This document shows, piece by piece, positions 18,451 to 22,602 of a stretch of 22,602 nucleotides of DNA. Origin of the DNA: Halocafeteria seosinensis (lineage: Eukaryota; Sar; Bigyra; Bicosoecida); the NCBI GenBank assembly GCA_001687465.1, contig LVLI01001152.1, forward strand, positions 1 to 22,602. The letters run 5' to 3'. The position numbers were made by a program, and so were the translations under genes. Position 1 is the stretch's first letter, and every line of letters begins with the position of its first letter. The notes beneath the pieces were generated by a model. It was given only the letters and a program-made list of their open reading frames with translations. It ran no database searches and was not told the origin of the DNA.

Positions 18451-19127
18451 GTCACTCCAGGAGTTGAAGCCTTCATATTTGTAACTCACAGGCGACAAGG
18501 TAGGGCGTAAAAATAACAATGAAAGGATTCAACTACAGTATACACGTACCATACAATTTGTCCATTCATGCACTGAAATTACGTTTTTTCCATCATCATC
18601 GCAACCTTCTTTCATTCCATTATACACAGTTTGTAGTATCCTAGCCGTATAACAATGTAAGCCGTATATCCGTCATTTGGCCAATTACAGTATATTCAAT
18701 AGGAATACCGATTGGCAATTGTTTTGTCGCATTCGCATACGGGCGATCTGTCACATATGTGTGTGTGTGTCGCATACGGTGAAGGCTTTTTCCGCAATGG
18801 CGAAACCCCTGTTACACCTTGTTTTCGTGTTAATATGGACAACATTATATTATATTACCCTTTACACAAGTACAATATAACAAGCTCCTGTTTCTTGTTT
18901 CAATGGAAGAAAATACGTTATGTTTTATTTTACGATGCATTCAGATGAACCCTTCAGTTATTTCTCCGAGAAATTCGGTGGAAATATATGTTCCAGTCGT
19001 TTTGACACATGTACACATCGGTTGCGGATTCGTCTCCGTTTCTTATACCGTTACGGACCCTGACCCCTAACCCTTTTTGTGTAATTTTTGCCGGGAACTG
19101 CATTCCTCTCTAGATCTATACAATAGT

Positions 19128-19167
<40 letters not shown>

Positions 19168-19437
19168 ACATATATATGTTACATGATGTCTGAACCGATC
19201 CGGTGTTTTTCAACTTCAATCCCCAACATATACTGTATAAGACTCTTTGAATGAATTTAGTCCATGTGATCGTATAGATAAAGCAATGGCGATTATTTTG
19301 ACGCGTTTAGATTCTCAAAATACAGGTTAAATATTATGCTATGCCGGCTTAAACACAAGAGCCTACGTGTTTTACATCGTCAACTTGGTCTTCAGAAAAA
19401 GACGGCAACTTTACTACACCCAATCGAGGATTTAGGG
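18451..19437. other. Gene-free AT-rich region
   Basis: Roughly 1 kb with no reading frame of interest on either strand. It is AT-rich with many short TATA-like runs, a GTGTGTGTGT run at about 18759-18770 and a CA microsatellite (listed separately). It may include the outer part of the neighbouring transposon or other old insertions, but I recognise none. Confidence 0.5.
19129..19178. repeat. CA/TA microsatellite
   Basis: About 32 bp of uninterrupted CA dinucleotides (19129-19160) are followed by CTCACACACA and then TATATATG to 19178. It lies in the gene-free region. Simple alternating tracts like this vary in length between individuals. Confidence 0.9.
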
Positions 19438-19791
19438 TTATAATTTCACACCCACATATAGAGAATCAAGAAGATCATCGTTTTCCAAATAATATGGGTA
19501 TGGTTTATATTGTGAAAGACAACTGCTTTTCACTCTTATGTCTCCGGAACGAGTGCGACTGATTCCTGCCTCGTTCACTTTCTCCCGGTCAATTATTGCG
19601 GCATACAGCTCGTTTAGGAAGTCCTGGTGCCATTTTTCAATTTGTTCACCGACTAAATATCCTTTCTTGATCTTGGAATGTCCCCATTTGCCTCCGTAGA
19701 AGCCTACTTTCAACCGCTGGAACACGTCGTTTGCTGACTCTCCGACCAGGAAGAGTGACGTACAATAGTGCAGGTTGATATACGCATACAC
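19438..19791 (-). CDS. Possible terminal exon of an unidentified gene
   Basis: An open frame of 117 codons contains not one Met codon and starts only after a TAA (at about 19798), so it cannot be a complete gene. It looks protein-like: VFQRLKVGFYGGKWGHSKIK, then EKWHQDFLNELYAAI, ending DSLYVGVKL before a TAA. An upstream exon would have to lie in 19792-20014. One candidate starts at an ATG near 19918 (minus strand, MKAVDGVRLPGFAQLA), but I could not fix its splice. I do not recognise the family. It may also be a gene fragment left by rearrangement. Confidence 0.35.
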   Translation of the reverse strand: MYAYINLHYCTSLFLVGESANDVFQRLKVGFYGGKWGHSKIKKGYLVGEQIEKWHQDFLNELYAAIIDREKVNEAGISRTRSGDIRVKSSCLSQYKPYPYYLENDDLLDSLYVGVKL

Positions 19792-20014
19792 TTTGTGTTA
19801 GCTCTCGTACGAGAAACTCTTAACTAACTCGTGCTCTGATCGCTCGAATTACGCGTCATTGTCCCGTACACGCTAGTTGCGCAAAACCCGGTAGCCTCAC
19901 ACCATCGACAGCTTTCATCTAATGAGTGCCCCTCGTGCTATCCCGTCCATGCTGTCTGGTCATGCCTGATTCGAAGCTCGTTCAGCAGATGTTGGATTGA
20001 ACGAAGGGAATCCC

Positions 20015-22027
20015 CTAGATCGGGGGAACGTAATCAGAATGGTATTCAATGCCTGCCGGCGGCATACGCTTAATGTCTTGAGAAATGCCTGAAATTTGCT
20101 GCTCTATATTGTCAAGGAGTTGTACCGATTGATCAACCTCTGTACACTTTCTCGCCATCCCAGAATCACGCAGGGGGGCGTCTTGGTCGGGCGTCGTAAT
20201 TGCTGACTCTTCACCCGCTGCAGACCCTTTACCTAAGGGAGAATGACGAAGAGAGGCATCTTCATCCGGGATCAAAGCGGCACTTGTTTCATTGTTTCCA
20301 GACGGATGTTTCCACCATGCATTCACATCTCTAGTGAGTATACGAAGTCGTGAAAACCACGTGATGCAATCGCAATACACATCAATCAGTCCCAACACCT
20401 TCTCCGAGCGGTAGTGTATCAGTACACGGTCGACAACATACGGTACATGTACCGCGGCCTCGTCGACCAGCCTGTGGATGTGTTTTGCGATAGTCTGCAG
20501 GATGTCGGAAAACAGTTGCACAATGTCTCGGCGGATATCCATTGTGATGTACCTTCTCTTAGACGTCGATTCTGCTAGGTTCCATTTGATGCTATCACAC
20601 CTCTTTTTTATCGACACGAATTTATCCTCTTCCTCGAACGCTTTGCTTGACCACTTACACGATGAATGATACACTTCGGTAAGAATATCCATCGCATCTT
20701 GTAAATCGATTGAAATACTCCTTCGCTCCGGAACTCGAATGGGATAAGCTGAGTGTTGTAGTTCGGGTCGTTCCATCCGGTCAAAGGCAGACGACGAATC
20801 ATGTCTTGGGTGTTGTTTTTGATCGACCTTTTGGTACCAGTATTTGATCAACAGCTCTCGTGTGATCTGAAACAGGAAATGGGCATCTGCGTGGAACCCT
20901 TTATCATTGCAATCCAGGCCCCGTTCAACACAGTCACAGATAAACTGCACGACTTCCCTCGACGAGGCAAGTGCATCAAACACTCGCGACGGCCGATTGC
21001 GACATTTTACCACATGAAAAACAACACGACTGCATATCTTCCAGTCATCGTACATCAACGCTCGCAAAACAGATTTCCCGTCCGCTGTAAACTCCTGAGA
21101 CGTATGGATGTGATGCAAACCTCTCTTCCAATTCAGCTGATATTCGTGAAGCACATAAAGCAAGGAGTCAAAAAAGTACAAATATTTTGACCTCTCACAC
21201 TCATCTCCGTTTTCTTCGTTGTTGTTGGTCATCTCAAGTGCATTTTCCTCCTCAAGTACACTTTCCTCGAATGTAAGACGTTCTATGCATTCGTCCACAC
21301 CGAGTTCTCGAATGCGACTCCATATTTGGGTATCTTCGTCATCTGGCTCCACCGATGCAGGGTTTTGGGGAGCTCTAGCTTCCATGGGGAACACCTTATA
21401 GAGGTTACTCGCAGCTTTGAGGTACTGTTCAAGGGACAATGTGTCCTGGGAACGAGCAAGTGCAAAGTGGTCTTCATGATGCCTCCATACCAAGCTTTTA
21501 TGGTACTCTTCAGGAACTTGGTCATACATCGCTGCTTTTGGGACCTGGACAGGACGCCCTGGACACTTTGTAACGTCTTTGGAAAAAGAGAGCCCCTTTG
21601 GTGGAGTATGCCTCAAAAGGGTCTGCGAGGCTTCGGTTTGGCGTAGCGTGTCTGCGGTTACCAGCATATCGTTCTCTAGGATAAGAAAACACTCCCGCAA
21701 CTGCTGTTGCGTTAAACGGAGAACCTGCACCTCTCCGTTTGGCTCATTCATATAAAACACCTGGAGTATTGGGTCATTGGGATGCTTGGGTGTTTGCAGT
21801 TTTTTTCGAGCGTAGACAACAGGTGGCGAATTGTCGGTTGAGCTTCCTCCACATGCGCCTTTGTCGACATCATCGGTTTGACCTCGGTAGTTGTACAATG
21901 TGGTGGGAGGACCGGACTCGAAGTAAACTGAACTTGACGTACATCTGTCGTGGTGGAGGGACTGGATTCGAAGGGCACTGGCTGCGACGCATTCGCCATT
22001 TTTTCGTGATAATGGCCTGCTGGTCAT
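20015..22027 (-). CDS. Uncharacterised 670-residue intracellular protein
   Basis: A single open exon of 670 codons with ATG at 22027 and TAG at 20017-20015, far too long to be chance. A GGTATATTC lies directly before the ATG. The first 85 or so residues are low-complexity and Ser/Thr/Pro-rich. A structured part begins with PILQVFYMNEPNGEVQVLRL. A predominantly helical middle region includes KYLYFFDSLLYVLHEYQLNW, KSVLRALMYDDWKICSRVVF and a Cys/His-bearing stretch FICDCVERGLDCNDKGFHAD. The C-terminal 100 residues are charged and disordered, ending in a short possible coiled coil (VQLLDNIEQQISGISQDIKR). No signal peptide or membrane span is seen. The helical pairs suggest a repeat scaffold, but I recognise no family and no catalytic motif. 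Introns that keep frame cannot be excluded. Confidence 0.75.
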   Translation of the reverse strand: MTSRPLSRKNGECVAASALRIQSLHHDRCTSSSVYFESGPPTTLYNYRGQTDDVDKGACGGSSTDNSPPVVYARKKLQTPKHPNDPILQVFYMNEPNGEVQVLRLTQQQLRECFLILENDMLVTADTLRQTEASQTLLRHTPPKGLSFSKDVTKCPGRPVQVPKAAMYDQVPEEYHKSLVWRHHEDHFALARSQDTLSLEQYLKAASNLYKVFPMEARAPQNPASVEPDDEDTQIWSRIRELGVDECIERLTFEESVLEEENALEMTNNNEENGDECERSKYLYFFDSLLYVLHEYQLNWKRGLHHIHTSQEFTADGKSVLRALMYDDWKICSRVVFHVVKCRNRPSRVFDALASSREVVQFICDCVERGLDCNDKGFHADAHFLFQITRELLIKYWYQKVDQKQHPRHDSSSAFDRMERPELQHSAYPIRVPERRSISIDLQDAMDILTEVYHSSCKWSSKAFEEEDKFVSIKKRCDSIKWNLAESTSKRRYITMDIRRDIVQLFSDILQTIAKHIHRLVDEAAVHVPYVVDRVLIHYRSEKVLGLIDVYCDCITWFSRLRILTRDVNAWWKHPSGNNETSAALIPDEDASLRHSPLGKGSAAGEESAITTPDQDAPLRDSGMARKCTEVDQSVQLLDNIEQQISGISQDIKRMPPAGIEYHSDYVPPI

Positions 22028-22114
22028 GAATATACCGTATGTGCCAGAAAGATTTTACGCTTTCTTACGCGCGCAACCGTAAAATGTTTGCGCAGCTCCG
22101 GCCCAGGGAGCGAT

Positions 22115-22412
22115 TCAAAGGCGGGTGCCAGCGGGCAGAGCCGGCGCGCACTCCCCTCCACTGCGTTGCAGCACCGTGCATGGCAGGGCCAACTGTGCGG
22201 CGCAGAACGGGCCACAGCCGGACAAAAGTAGCCTTCCCCCCGAAAGACGGCTCCCCTGCTTTTTGTTCTTGCGCATCTTTTGCTGCTCCTTGTTGATTCG
22301 ATTCAAGTTGTGCATCATTTTGCGCTCCATGTACCATTCGGCGCCCATTCGGCACTGGTCGTCGTTCCAATAGAAGGGGTTAAACACATTCCACCCGGTT
22401 ATTTTGTCGGCC
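22115..22412 (-). CDS. Last exon of a partial gene, FNPFYWNDDQ motif
   Basis: A clear acceptor (TTTTTATCCCCCAG ending at 22413) opens an exon read in phase 2: ADKITGWNVFNPFYWNDDQ, then WYMERKMMHNLNRINKEQQK and a Lys-rich MRKNKK, closing at a TGA at 22115-22117. The first 50 residues look strongly coding, with an aromatic patch then an amphipathic basic helix. After QGSRLSGG the sequence turns GC-rich and less protein-like, so the true end could be earlier through an unseen intron. The earlier exons lie upstream; GTTTGCGACATG with a GTAATA donor at about 22580-22600 may be one. I do not recognise the family. A small membrane- or complex-associated protein is only a guess. Confidence 0.5.
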
Positions 22413-22413
22413 C

Positions 22414-22602
22414 TGGGGGATAAAAATTACAAAAAAGGTCACGTGGCACAAAGATTTTGCTGTTTTGAAATACCAGCGAAGTCAGATAATTTCAAATTTT
22501 TTGAGTTTGAGTTGATACGCGCAAATTATCACGGCAAAAAGTGAACAACTGATATTGGTCTGTCTATTACCCAGGGCATATTACCAGAAGCATGTCGCAA
22601 AC
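22414..22602 (-). other. Intron and possible upstream exon at right edge
   Basis: AT-rich sequence reading towards the acceptor at 22413, with a T-rich tract before it, is most simply intron. Two possible donors (GTAATA, at about 22583 and 22571 on the minus strand) would place an exon against the window edge. That intron would be about 160-170 bp, longer than most here. Confidence 0.35.

Noticed and set aside
1-22602. CRISPR arrays, bacterial operons, tRNA or rRNA genes
   Set aside because: None seen. The window is clearly eukaryotic nuclear sequence, with no regularly spaced repeats or RNA-gene signatures that I could find.

Overview
This is a nuclear eukaryotic window. The genes are split by canonical GT-AG introns, nearly all only 58-88 bp long. 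They encode cytosolic translation, nuclear transport and microtubule proteins and are packed tightly. Intron style, moderate GC content and the gene set fit a compact protist or alga genome, but I cannot name the lineage. Splice sites were chosen by eye from GT-AG signals, reading-frame phase and protein-family fit. All three agree for the main genes.

Left to right. The first 0.7 kb holds only doubtful partial reading frames. Next is a four-exon minus-strand gene (1988 to 727) for a secretory-pathway type I membrane protein with a lumenal C2H2 finger and a C-terminal KKQD. It diverges from an intronless plus-strand gene (2114-4003) whose product ends in a Nup98-type autopeptidase domain. Converging on that gene, with 12 bp between stop codons, is a seven-exon short-chain dehydrogenase/reductase (5397 to 4016). 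Ribosomal protein eL37 follows on the minus strand (6619 to 5810), with its ATG split from the rest by a 470 bp intron. eL37 diverges from a five-exon gene for a very large XMAP215/MOR1-family TOG protein (7113-14879; 2487 residues, most in one 6.7 kb exon). Converging on it, with a 10 bp gap, is a seven-exon snurportin-1 gene (16633 to 14890).

From about 16634 to 18450 lies a decayed hAT-family DNA transposon whose left end sits directly against the snurportin start codon. Beyond it is about 1 kb without genes, containing a CA microsatellite. Then come a small Met-free reading frame, a single-exon 670-residue protein of unknown function (22027 to 20015), and at the right edge the last exon of another minus-strand gene.

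The genes do not form a pathway, but nuclear transport recurs: a Nup98-like pore protein and snurportin, the import adaptor for spliceosomal snRNPs. The most interesting points are three. The Nup98-type domain stops exactly at the usual self-cleavage site with the catalytic residues replaced. The XMAP215 protein carries a three-copy LPxEAF motif in its N-terminal tail. The snurportin gene appears to have had its promoter side invaded by a hAT element.
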